From: Cordilura impudica
Taxonomy: Eukaryota > Arthropoda > Insecta > Diptera > Scathophagidae
DNA: 64,000 nucleotides
Direction of reading: 5' to 3'
NCBI GenBank assembly: GCA_963682025.1
Contig: OY821519.1
Span: 144,450,429 to 144,514,428, forward strand
Shown piece by piece: positions 34,368 through 45,609 of the stretch (its first letter is position 1; every line of letters begins with the position of its first letter). Below the pieces are notes generated by a model that was not told the origin of the DNA, did no database searches, and worked only from the letters and a program-made list of their open reading frames with translations. Position numbers and translations under genes: made by a program.

Positions 34368-34692
34368 GTAAGTAAATAAATTACATCATTAAAAATGTAT
34401 AACTTCATTGTATCATATAAAAACATGAAGTCAAGTTTAAAAAAAAATTTAATTTATAATGGAACATCCTTAAAGTTTACAAAGTTAATTAAAAAATGTT
34501 CTCTAAATTCATTAGCATTATAATATTTGCAATGTAATTCAAAAAATGTCAATTAAATATTAGATTTGCCAGTTGGGATTCCATATGAAAATCAGTAAAT
34601 ATCAATAGAAATTCTAAATTATCGATTTAGAAATTATTCAGACTCCAGATAAAATATTCTGATTTTAATAAACGCAATAACAATAGAAGATG
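34368..34692. other. Start of P450 intron 3, no recognised feature
   Basis: AT-rich intronic DNA between the exon 3 donor and the Tigger end. Nothing recognised. Confidence 0.5.
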
Positions 34693-34694
34693 TA

Positions 34695-35800
34695 CAGTAG
34701 TTTCCGCTTAAGTGATACCCGCATAATTGATTTACTCGCTGAATTACTTTTAAAAAAACAATGAAAAATATCAATATTATGTTCATGCAAAAATTCCCGT
34801 TTAAAGAGTTCCGTTTAATTTCGGTACCCCTTAAATTGATTTCAAAAATAACAACCCTTTTCGGAAATCACATTGAAAACTGTCTGTTAATTGTTATTTG
34901 AAAATTTCCAGAAATGTTAATTGGTACAAAAATAAAAGCATGTGGCAACTCCAAAATCATATGTTTTTAATTTTACTTCACGCGTTTAAACAATTTTTAA
35001 GAACTTGTTGTGAAAAATGAGTAGAAGAAAACACACCAATTTAAACATTAAGCAAAAATTAATTGTTATTGCTGAAGCTAAACAATTTGGAAAGGATGAA
35101 CTTTGCGCAAAATATGCGTATTCTAAGGCCACCATAAATAGAATTTTAAAAAATAAAGACACAATTTTAGAAAAGTCAAAGACTTTTAAGTGGTCAACCA
35201 GAAGAAAGGGAGAGCACGCGCATGTGCAAACGTGGAGAAAACCCTTTCATTGTGGTTCAAACAAATGCGTGAATCTGGTGCCCTGATTTCACGCAACATG
35301 ATTTTGGAAAAAGCAAATAAATTTGCTGCGGAAATGAAATTTGATTTCAATTCCAGTGCTGGTTGGCTTCATCTTTGGCAGAAAGGAGAATGTATGACAC
35401 TAAGAAAAGTTAAAGGAGAAGGTGCATCCACTGATATTCATGCCGATTTAGAAGACGATAGAGTTCCAGTATTGATGTTGAAAACCGAGGTGAATAAAAA
35501 AATTACGTCCGCTGCGACGATAACTTGCAATTCTGTGGACAACTTACAGATCAGGAGGTAATCAAAGAAATCGACAAAGTTTTGACTTCAGAGTCTTCCG
35601 AAGATAAAGAAAACAATGAAATTGTTAACAATCCTCATTCAAATAATGAACCATTAGCTTGTCATAATATCCTTCGGGAATATTTCTTACCAAATAATCT
35701 GTTTTCAAATGAATTTGATAATATGGATAAAAAATATCGAACACTGTTACATAACACAAATTCAGTCGGTGATAACAGATTTTTTAAACATAATTAGTTA
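34695..35800 (+). mobile_element. Pogo/Tigger-like element, right end not found
   Basis: TA at 34693-34694 precedes CAGTAGTTTCCGCTTAAGTG, a pogo/Tigger-type terminus. A second diverged version of this block occurs at about 34802-34850. A transposase fragment follows. The inverted right terminus was not found by 36000, so the right boundary given is the ORF end. Confidence 0.65.
35017..35797 (+). pseudogene. Pogo/Tigger transposase with CENP-B-like DNA-binding half, catalytic core deleted
   Basis: ATG at 35017 opens a psq-type HTH (NIKQKLIVIAEAKQFGKDELC..YSKATINRILKNKD). After a frameshift near 35195 comes a CENP-B/Tc5-type second HTH (SLWFKQMRESGALISRNMIL..ANKFAAEM..FNSSAGWLHLW). The DDE domain expected next is missing: the reading jumps at about 35455 to a C-terminal tail with VNKKITSAATITCN and, after another shift, LTDQEVIKEIDKVLTSESSEDKEN to a stop at 35797. 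The element keeps binding domains but could not cut DNA. Confidence 0.75.
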
Positions 35801-35956
35801 TGTACATAGTAAGTATGTACATATTCTAGTATTTAACATGAATTCATACATACATATTTCATCTCGTTTTTATATGAAATTTATGTTATTGTAGTCCTTT
35901 TTTATCCATTGTACATTGAACGTACCTGATTTCTTTTATGTTTCTTTTTAATAAAA

Positions 35957-36287
35957 TACTAGCAGATTCCAGCACTCGAAATTCATTTAATAAAGACCCT
36001 AAAGGTACGCTTCACAATTCAACTCATTTTAAATGAAGAAAACAAACTCAACACATTAACACAAACACATTAACAAATTTAATAAACTACGTGTATGTTG
36101 TGTAATTGTCTGTATGTGTTAGTAGCAACTTTAAACGATCATAACTCAAAAAAAATATTCCAGGCGATGAAAATCTGTAAATCTGGGTAATAGCTAAAAA
36201 GAAATACCTTTCAAATGATAAATTTTTTTGTAATCGAGGTAAAACTGTGAAAGTTATATCGGTCACAAGAAATCGCCTTGCCTATTA
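35957..36287 (+). repeat. Family-C short interspersed repeat, copy 2
   Basis: It starts ACTAGCAGATTCCAGCACTC and ends near GCCTTGCCTATTAG, colinear with 6337-6703, including TGTGTTAGTAGCAACTTTAA. A TA-rich microsatellite follows to about 36350. Confidence 0.6.
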
Positions 36288-36428
36288 GATTTGAACTTAT
36301 AAGTATGTAATGTATATACATTATATATATATATATATTATATATATTAAAAACATGCTTAATATCTCAAAAGAAAGCTAATGTTGTACTTCAAAATTTA
36401 TATTCTATACACAATTGTTGCTATTTAA

Positions 36429-38915
36429 CCCTGCTGTTATGTTTAGCCCATTTGGTCCAACTTTTGGATTGTTTCCTTTGTAATTTTTGAACGGTGACAT
36501 ATAGTGACTTAATTTTTTAGCTCACGTGGTCTTTTTATAAAACCATGTTATATACAAAAATTCAAGGTTCTGACTTAAAACAGGACTGAGAAAAATAAAA
36601 AATTACGAATCTTAGGATAAGGGACCATTTGGTCCATAGTATATTTTCTTTGATTTTTTTACATTTATTTAAAAAAAAAAGTATTTGTTACTAGGTTTTA
36701 TAATAATTGTCATTGCATGATAAGCAACATGTTTTTCGGTTAGTTTTGCAAATAAACTTGCTGCAAATGAAGCATTTCATATCAGACTTAGACTTGCAGC
36801 AACTACAAATTCCACGCTTTTGAGCCCCTCAATTAGAAGTTTTATATGAAGAGGCCACTGGAACTATGCATGGTGATCGTATTTCAGTCAATAACTGTGC
36901 TGAGAACTATTGTTGAGGTAATCTAGTCCGCTTTATCATATACACGTTAGCCAGAGAAAGTGATAGTTGCCGCAAAAACTCTGATCTCCTGCGATTCCGA
37001 TCAGCTGGAGCCCATAAAACGTCGATTTCAGAAAATATTATGTACGCATTCAATACGGATATATCAAGTATGTTTGCAAATACAATGTTTGGCCATCGTT
37101 TTTTTTTGCGTTTTGTGCTGTAGGAACAAACCGTTTGATCAGCAGTATCTACGCCACCTAAAAGAGATGAAGTATTATAAATTATAGGAGAACATAAAAC
37201 TAACATAACTTTCGTTGAATTGTAATACGAAACAATCTCTGGTTTTTTCTTCAATCCACTCTCTTCAACTTCAACTGTCTTGTGCATTGAACTAATCAAT
37301 GTTGTTGCTTTGTTCTTGTGGCTGATGTATGATACTAATGTCGCAATGCCATCGAATGCAAATGTAGAATGGTACAAAGAGATTTTTTGACAGTCAGCAT
37401 TTCGGAGGAATGAATGTTTTATTTTTGCGGTTTGGGTTCTCTTCAGGCTGTGCATTTCTAGGCTCACCAAGGTTTAGTTATATTTTCCACACGTAGCCTG
37501 ACTTAGAGTCCACCGATGACCAAAATTTGAAACCACATTTTGCTGGTTTTGATGGCATAAACTGTCGAAAACTACAGCGCCCCCTGAATGCAAAAAGTTG
37601 CTCATCAATGGTGACATTTTCGTTACAATTGTAAAACTTTGGAAGAAGTTGTTCCCAACGGTCTCACAGTTCACGAATAAGAGCAATTTTATCGCAACTT
37701 CGCATTTGTCGTCGACTCAAAACATCATCGAAACGGATGGCACCATGAATCATATGAAATATATCTTCAGATATAATTGCTCGTAAAGTGGGGCGACCAA
37801 ATTTTGCATCAAGTAAACCATGAACATCTTCATTTTTTCCACTTTCAGTAATAGATTTTATATTAGCCAACTATTTTGCTGAAATAAAAAAACAAGATTA
37901 TGCATACCGACGTCTTCAATAATATCATTCCACTTGCCACCAAACTTGACACTGCGTACTTATTAGTAATTTCGATGATAATTCATTCTATTGGAGGCGG
38001 ACAACAAAAAAGCTGACAGAATGTCGTTGTGTCCGGACACTGCAAACCTAGTTGGTCCTGGTTGCGTTGAGATAATATTCTCTGCCGTAGCTACAATAGG
38101 CTGATGAAATGGAGTGGCACTCCAAACCATTGTGCTTTTAGCAATAAAAAATGGATCAACGGAGCTAGTTGCAGCTAGGACGGGTTCCCGGGTTCAAATT
38201 CCGAATCTGAAATATCGGAGTCACTTTCTGCATTGAGCAGTTCTCGTATCTGATCTTCGTTTAAGTTTGCCATGTCATCAGTAAAACACGTCTGAACTAT
38301 TGAAAACAACTCACAAAATGAACCAAGCAGTACAAGTATTTCTGCTTCTTTACAAAAAATCAAAAAAGGGTATCCCACAATTGTCTTTTACATATTTAAT
38401 CTATGTTGATTAAAAAAAAAACAAAAAAGGGGAATCCCACACTTGTTTTTTACATTAGCTGTTTATGTTGAATAAAGAAAAATGCAAAAAAGGGCAACCC
38501 CACAATTGTGTTTTACATTAGCTATCCTGAGTAAAGAACGATGCAAAAAGGGGAATCCCTCAACAAATTTTTACATTAGCAGTGTTGAGTGGAGATTTGC
38601 GCTGGTCATGTGATTTGCGTGGTTTATGTGAATCACGCGTGAGTGAGTTATTTTAATTTTACTGACGTGAGTAGTGCGTGAGTAAAGAAAAATTCGAGTG
38701 AGTGATTCATGAGAGATTATAAAATTTCCTGCGTGAGCGTGAGCCAAAATTCACTCACGCGCCCATCTCTAGCGTTGAATAAAGCTTAAATTAATAAGTG
38801 ATCCAAAATAGATACAAATATAAGATTAAATGGTTATTTTGTACGAATATTGAAGTATAGACCAAATGGTCCATTAACCTAACATTCGTAAGTTTTTTCT
38901 AACCGAACAGCAGGG
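36429..38915 (-). mobile_element. piggyBac transposon
   Basis: CCCTGCTGTT at 36429 and AACAGCAGGG ending at 38915 are inverted termini, flanked by TTAA at 36425-36428 and 38916-38919. The word CATTTGGTCC occurs near each end (36450, 36629 and inverse at 38872). Length is 2.49 kb, normal for the superfamily. It carries a decayed transposase on the minus strand. Confidence 0.9.
36691..38273 (-). pseudogene. piggyBac transposase (DDE_Tnp_1_7 family), broken
   Basis: In order on the minus strand: N-terminus MANLNEDQIRELLNAESD with acidic tail (38273-38175); NIKSITESGKNEDVHG.. and IFHMIHGAIRFDDVLSRRQM (37870-37690); NENVTIDEQLFAFRGRC (first catalytic Asp, about 37600); FRQFMPSKPAKCGFK. The part around the second Asp (DNFFTS) is missing after SGYV. 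Next are ATLVSYISHKNKA-like and GGVDTADQTVCSYSTKRKK (third Asp, about 37135), then KRRWPNIVFANILDIS. The C-terminal cysteine-rich domain, GICSCCKSKSDMKCFICSK..CCLSCN, ends with TAG at 36691. Several frameshifts and the internal deletion make it inactive. Confidence 0.88.
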
Positions 38916-39211
38916 TTAAAGTCAAACCGAGTTACAGTAGACTTTAGCCCCAAAAACGTAACCTGGTACCACTAGGAGCATACTTCGTACATTTTGTTAT
39001 TAAATGATAAATTTTTAGTTTTTTGGTTTATTTTTGAATTTAAAGTAGAAATATGATAAAAAAAAAAGGTAATACTGATAAGTCTACTGACATTTTTTAT
39101 TTTAAAATATAAAAATCAAGATATACAAAACAGATACATAAAAGATACAGACGTAGTATCTACATGAGTTGATAATTTCACATATCTATCTAATCTATAC
39201 TAGAGCTTTTG

Positions 39212-39496
39212 TTAAATTGGTTTTTCAAACGTCAGGATATAATGTTCGGCATTTACAAATTGTAGGACATATAGCTTTTGGTCTTCATCTTTTGTCAGAA
39301 GGATGTTAAAGTCGTTTATTAATTTAACACCACGCTCAGCGATATCATTAACTACTTTTAATGTTTTCACAATTTTCAATCCTTCTTGGAAGTCATAGTT
39401 TTGAGGCCAGGTGTTTGGATGTGGTCTTAGAAAATCTGTTTTTATATTAAATCGGTCAAATAATGTAACCGTTTCTTTGGTAAGTAAATTAACCAA
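39212..39496 (-). pseudogene. Fragment of transposon protein with VVNDxAERG motif
   Basis: The reading contains VTLFDRFNIKTDFLRPHP, then LKIVKTLKVVNDIAERGVKL, then FNILLTKDEDQKLYVLQFV. It resembles the C-terminal half of the protein at 49963-50521 (shared pattern FN.LT..E.Q). I recall the motif VVNDxAERGVxLIxxFNxxLTKxExQK from repeat-associated proteins of many invertebrates, without a settled family name. It is truncated at its N-terminal side by helentron B6 or decay. Confidence 0.5.
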
Positions 39497-39587
39497 TCCT
39501 CCATCAACTACCTCTTTAAATTTTTCTTTCCTAACTTATGGATTTACAATCCTAGCGTGCTCTGATGGTTCATCTGTGCTACTGAAA

Positions 39588-40381
39588 AACGATAGACCGA
39601 CTATATGATACCCTATAACATGCGTTTAGAGACCCTATCTCATAGGCCCAACAAACTGGACATAGAAAATAAGCATAAACCAAATTTGAGTGGGATTTTT
39701 ATTAATTTTTTTGGCTGCAGATATGAAAAAGTTCATACCGGATCCTATATCTATATGGGGACTGGGCCCAAAAATGGACCGATCCTGACTATATTTGCTA
39801 AAGTCTCTTGTATTTTGCAAAAATATATACAACCAAAATTTGAGAAGAATCAGTGCAATATTTTTTTTGTTTTTTGATAGATTTAAGTAAAGATCGGGAA
39901 GCAGCTCTATATTTGGCCTATGGCTAAGAGTTGTCCCATAGGGAACCTTTTTGGATTACTCATTAATGGATGTAATAAACGCATACAAACCCAATTTGAG
40001 TAAGATCTATATGACAATTTGGATCTTATGGCAATATATGTCGATTTTATAGGGGTCATTTGTATGGGGCTAGGTCTGAACATGGACCGATGCTCACCAA
40101 TTTCAATAGCGTTCATTCTATGGCCGATAAAAGCTTATATACCAAATTTCATCAACATATATACATATTTGCGACCTGCAGTTTGATTACAAGGTTTACA
40201 TGGACACACAGACGGCCGGACAGTTGGACGGACGGACGGACGGACATCGCTAAATCAAATCAGTTAGTATTCTGATTCGATCAGTATAATAAAAGATGGG
40301 TCTATGTCAAATATTTTTGATAGTTACAAACTGCAGCACAAAGTCATTATACCCAAACCACACAGTGGCATAGGGTATAAT
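39588..40381 (+). mobile_element. Family-B helentron-like element B6, 5'-truncated
   Basis: It begins within the hairpin (AGACCGACTATATGATACCC) and lacks the AACAAGTAAGA tip. It runs through the usual blocks and a short GGAC tract (about 40210-40245) to GCATAGGGTATAA at 40381. It is inserted in element D2 next to the VVND-type ORF fragment. Confidence 0.85.
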
Positions 40382-40942
40382 TAGATTCACCCTCCTTTTT
40401 ACCTGTTAAACGGGCCTTTCTTTGGTAAACTAGTCAGGTAATCCCCATATAATAAGGGACTAAATTTGAACAAAAGGCTCTTTATGTCTGAAAATTGAGT
40501 TCCAAAATACTTTTTAACAAAAAAATTTAAATTCCGAGACACATTATATAAAAACTCGCAAAATTCTTAGAATACTCCCAAACTGGCTCCTACTGGTACC
40601 AGGTCAAGGTTTTGGGGGTCAAAGTCTGCTGTAACTCTGTTTGACTTAAAATAACAACAATTATGTAAAGAATATAAATTTTTAAGAACAACTTAGCTTT
40701 CTTTTGAGATACTAAACGTGTTTTTATTATTTACCTTTTTGGAGTTACGGCTCCATCTGTCAGCTTTTTGACCAAAAATTTGGATTTTTAAAATTTTGGG
40801 CGACGAGCGGCACGGGTTAGCGGCGTTTAATCGAGCTCAAATTTTCGCCATCTCAATTTCCGGAAAAGGGAATCGTTTTGTGGGGTCCAGACGAACAAGA
40901 TTCCGACATTTTTTTTCCCTCTATGAGATCCGGTCACTCTAA

Positions 40943-42240
40943 TATACATGCATAATCACTTTACTCTTTGCTTTATTTATCATGCTACTTAATTGAACGG
41001 GTTTCTTTTAATTGCGTCAGTGAATCAATTAACAGAGTATCGGCCAAATGCTTTTCCTGCTTAATTGCTACAAAAACCGTGCATTTTAGCAAATTAATTA
41101 AGCTAAAATTACTGTATTTAAAACAAGTGATTTACAATTATTCTGCAAGTTTGGATTAAGTCAATAACTCTCCTCAGTAACGAGGATTGTTTGATGAAAA
41201 AAACAAAATTTAAATGCCATTAGCCAAACCAAAGTAATAAGAATCCAAGCAAAGACAATAAAAAGAGACAATTATTTTTGTTAAACATATATTTAGCGTT
41301 AACGGCCAACTTCATTGCTAAATTTAGCATTAAAGTCGCCACCTAAAACCATCAAATTAACTACATTAATGATATGTATTTAATGTGGTATATAAGTATA
41401 TATACTAAAACAAGATTTTTCCCCCATTTTGTAAAGTAAAATATTTTATTTATACAACAATACTGAAGTTGTCAAACGAAAGATTTTTATTTACCATGCA
41501 GTACTTGAACTTTGACTATTTTCGCTGTAAAAGTTTAAATCTCAATAAATCGGTCAAGATAGTGCGGCAATGCATAGCGGAAAAGACAAGGTCTTTCCGA
41601 TTTTATACTGAAAATGGTATTTGCGGCAATTTTCACTATGATATTCGAGATTAGAAGGTCAAAATTCGTTAGTAAACCAAATTTCAGACCGATCGGAGGT
41701 ATGCGCTTTTCGGAATTACACCCAATTTTGAGTTATGTTTAAAACCATTTTATAAAATAATAAAAATTAAAAATCAATAGAAATATCTCAGATTCACAAC
41801 TTATACGTAAAATATTTGAATATATCACTAATAATAACATGAGAGTGCATCAAAATAGTGTTGCCAATTTGAAAACGCAAAATAAGTATTATTTTTCTTA
41901 TTTCGATTCACAATTGTAATTAGACAATAGAAAAAGTCTTTCTAGTTATAAAGTGTCTTAAATAGAACTGATGCAATAGGTTTTGTGGATTCGATTGGCA
42001 CATATTTCCAACAGAAAATCTAACCACATCAAAAAAACAGTAAGCTATTATTAGAACAAAGTAAATCACTCTACTTTTTTACATTATTTGCCTTTAGTTC
42101 TGTTTAATTATATTTCCGGATACAGTTTGAAGAAGGGATCCTTTTATCAATGATGTAATTTTAATCGAATCATTTATCCTTCAAACTGACTTAATACTTA
42201 TTTTTAATTGATTACACACAAGACATGTCATTTAAAAATA
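40943..42240. other. AT-rich intronic DNA, no recognised feature
   Basis: No gene, TIR or cross-match was recognised. GACCGATCGGAGGTATGCGC near 41690 is part of a moderately GC-rich block at 41490-41730 with no coherent ORF. Confidence 0.45.
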
Positions 42241-42298
42241 ACACAAATATTCCAACAAAAATTGTACATATTTCTCATATGTTTATTTTGATTTTTCG

Positions 42299-42555
42299 AG
42301 CTTACTGGTCTATGCTTTCATATGCAAATAAAACAACGTTTATTTCATATTTGTACCCAACGTTTCGTCGAATGTGTCGACTTCTTCAGGGGTTTATTTA
42401 TTTTTGGACTTACAATAAATAAAAGTGGCACAATGTAAAAGTTTTTATTTGTTTGTCAAAAGTTATTTTAAGAAAAAGTCAAGAAATTTAAAAATTATCT
42501 ATATGAAATAAACGTTGCTTTATTTGCATAAGAAAGCATAGTAGACCAGCAAAAA
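42299..42555. repeat. Inverted repeat, possible Penelope-like terminal fragment
   Basis: A 52-bp stretch around TATGCTTTCATATGCAAATA and AACAACGTTTATTTCATAT (42305-42352) is inverted at 42499-42552 with few mismatches. Next to the left arm lies ACCCAACGTTTCGTCGAATG followed by TGTCGACTTCTTCAGGGG, a signature I associate with Penelope-like element ends. No reverse transcriptase is nearby. Confidence 0.45.
42351..42392 (-). ncRNA. Hammerhead-ribozyme-like motif
   Basis: On the minus strand CTGAAGA (fits CUGANGA, 42389-42383) is followed by one extra A, a perfect 5-bp stem GTCGA/TCGAC with loop CACAT (42381-42367), and GAAA (42366-42363), then CGTTGGGTAC. Box order and spacing are those of a hammerhead core, as reported for Penelope-like elements. 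The extra A before stem II and an unclear stem III argue that it may be inactive. Confidence 0.35.
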
Positions 42556-42884
42556 AATCAAAATATACACAGAAATTGATCGGAAACTGGTCAAATAACT
42601 ATAATACACAATTATATTTATAAAAGCACACTTTTTAGTTAACACCGCAGTTATTATGTTTGTAATTTTATTAGTGAATTTATTTTTGTAAAGCCTACGG
42701 AAAGTTCTATATTAAATCACATCGCCTTTGGAACTCGCTACCTTCAAGTATATACTTCAATTTCTAATTTATAACTTTTCCAATTTATTATGTTTATTTT
42801 ATAATTGAAACAAATTTGCCAATGTCTTTTGCTTTATTTATAGTAAAAACATTTGATCTTGAGCCTAAGCAATTTCAAAGTCAA

Positions 42885-45305
42885 TCATAAAAATTAAAAA
42901 TTAAAAATTATAAATTAAAAATTAAAAATTAAAAATTATAAATTAAAAATTAAAAATTATAAATTAAAAATTAAACATTAAACATTAAAAATTAAAAATT
43001 AAAAATTCAAAATTCAAAATTAAAAATTAAAAATTAAAAATTAAAAATTAAAAATTAAAAATTAAAAATTAAAAATTAAAAATTAAAAATTAAAAATTAA
43101 AAATTAAAAATTAAAAATTAAAAATTAAAAATTAAAAATTAAAAATTAAAAATTAAAAATTAAAAATTAAAAATTAAAAATTAAAAATTAAAAATTAAAA
43201 ATTAAAAACTAAAAATTAAAAATTAAAAATTAAAAATTAAAAATTAAAAATTAAAAATTAAAAATTAAAAATTAAAAATTAAAAATTAAAAATTAAAAAT
43301 TAAAAATTAAAAATTAAAAATTAAAAATTAAAAATTAAAAATTAAAAATTAAAAATTAAAAATTAAAAATTAAAAATTAAAAATTAAAAATTAAAAATTA
43401 AAAATTAAAAATTAAAAATTAAAAATTAAAAATTAAAAATTAAAAATTAAAAATTAAAAATTAAAAATTAAAAATTAAAAATTAAAAATTAAAAATTAAA
43501 AATTAAAAATTAAAAATTAAAAATTAAAAATTAAAAATTAAAAATTAAAAATTAAAAATTAAAATTAAAAATTAAAAATTAAACATTAAAAATTAAAAAT
43601 TAAAAATTAAAAATTAAAAATTAAAAATTAAAAATTAAAAATTAAAAATTAAAAATTAAAAATTAAAAATTAAAAATTAAAAATTAAAAATTAAAAATTA
43701 AAAATTAAAAATTAAAAATTAAAAATTAAAAATTAAAAATTAAAAATTAAAAATTAAAAATTAAAAATTAAAAATTAAAAATTAAAAATTAAAAATTAAA
43801 AATTAAAAATTAAAAATTAAAAATTAAAAATTAAAAATTAAAAATTAAAAATTAAAAATAAAAAATTAAAAATTAAAAATTAAAAATTAAAAATTAAAAA
43901 CTAAAAATTAAAAATTAAAAATTAAAAATTAAAAATTAAAAATTAAAAACTAAAAATTCAAAATTCAAAATTCAAAATTCAAAATTCAAAATTCAAAATT
44001 AAAAATTAAAATTAAAAACTAAAAATTAAAAATTAAAAATTAAAAATTAAAAATTAGAAATTAAAAATTAAAAATTAAAAATTAGAAATTAAAAATTAAA
44101 AATTAAAAATTAAAAATTAAAAATTAAAAATTAAAAATTAAAAATTAAAAATTAAAAATTAAAAATTAAAAATTAAAAATTAAAAATTAATAATTAAAAA
44201 TTAAAAATTAAAAATTAAAAATTAAAAATTAAAAATTAAAAATTAAACATTAAAAATTAAAAATTAAAAATTCAAAATTAAAAATTAAAAATTAAAAATT
44301 AAAAATTAAAAATTAAAAATTAAAAATTAAAAATTAAAAATTAAAAATTAAAAATTAAAAATTAAAAATTAAAAATTAAAAATTAAAAATTAAAAATTAA
44401 AAATTAAAAATTAAAAATTAAAAATTAAAAATAAAAAATTAAAAATTAAAAATTAAAAATTAAAAATTAAAAATTAAAAATTAAAAACTAAAAATTAAAA
44501 ATTAAAAATTAAAAATTAAAAATTAAAAATTAAAAATTAAAAATTAAAAATTAAAAATTAAAAATTAAAAATTAAAAACTAAAAATTCAAAATTCAAAAT
44601 TCAAAATTCAAAATTCAAAATTCAAAATTCAAAATTCAAAATTAAAAATTAAAAATTAAAATTAAAATTAAAATTAAAAATTAAAAATTAAAAATTAAAA
44701 ATTAAAAATTAAAAATTAGAAATTAAAAATTAAAAATTAAAAATTAGAAATTAAAAATTAAAAATTAAAAATTAAAAATTAAAAATTAAAAATTAAAAAT
44801 TAAAAATTAATAATTAAAAATTAAAAATTAAAAATTAAAAATTAAAAATTAAAAATTAAAAATTAAAAATTAAAAATTAAAAATTAAAAATTAAAAATTA
44901 AAAATTAAAAATTAAAAATTAAAAATTAAAAATTAAAAATTAAAAATTAAAATTAAAAATTAAAAATTAAAAATTAAAAATTAAAAATTAAAAATTAAAA
45001 ATTAAAAATTAAAAATTAAAAATTAAAAATTAAAAATTAAAAATTAAAAATTAAAAATTAAAAATTAAAAATTAAAAATTAAAAATTAAAAATTAAAAAT
45101 TAAAAATTAAAAATTAAAAATTAAAAATTAAAAATTAAAAATTAAAAATTAAAAATTAAAAATTAAAAATTAAAAATTAAAAATTAAAAATTAAAAATTA
45201 AAAATTAAAAATTAAAAATTAAAAATTAAAAATTAAAAATTAAAAAAAAAAATTAAAAATTAAAAATTCAAAATTCAAAATTAAAAATTAAAAATTAAAA
45301 ATAAA
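42885..45305. repeat. AAAAATT heptamer satellite, 2.4 kb, with higher-order units
   Basis: About 340 tandem 7-bp units, mostly perfect. Variant runs recur in order: blocks of ATTCAAA at about 43950 and 44580, AAATTAGAAATT pairs at about 44054/44081 and 44717/44744, AATTAATAATT at about 44186 and 44808. This indicates 620-660 bp segmental duplication by unequal exchange. It is the same unit as at 22681-28860, on the other strand. Confidence 0.95.
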
Positions 45306-45609
45306 AAAATTTTTGTATTTTTTTTATATTACAATGCAATTTTGTGTTTACCTTCGTTAAAAGTTTTAAGTTTTTCTAAAATGGACAATACTGCAAAATT
45401 AACAATTTTACTTTTAAGTAAGTCAACCAATTGTTCTACATACTGTGCCAATTTAACTTCGATATTATTGGAAACTTATTGCTAAAATCCATATCAATAA
45501 AATATAATTGGAGACACATATAGAAAATATATTAACAAACAAAAGTATTTTATGCACAAATCAAATGATATCCTGAAGTTCATTTGTAACACGGTGTTAG
45601 AGTCAATAT

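Larger units (their letters stand above)
36349..40942 (-). mobile_element. TTAGAGTG-type TIR element D2, with piggyBac and helentron inserts
   Basis: A block at 36349-36424 plus 38920-38995 (ATCTCAAAAGAAAGCTAA ... GTCAAACCGAGTTACAGTAG ... CCTGGTACCA) is repeated inverted at about 40586-40742, and a piggyBac splits the left arm at a TTAA. The right terminus reads TTAGAGTGACC on the minus strand from 40942, like element D1 at 48757. Between the arms lies a fragment of the same protein family as D1 (39212-39496). The left terminus is lost. Confidence 0.55.

Noticed and set aside
42885..45305. CRISPR-like regular array
   Set aside because: The period is 7 bp with no spacers; it is a simple satellite in a eukaryotic genome.
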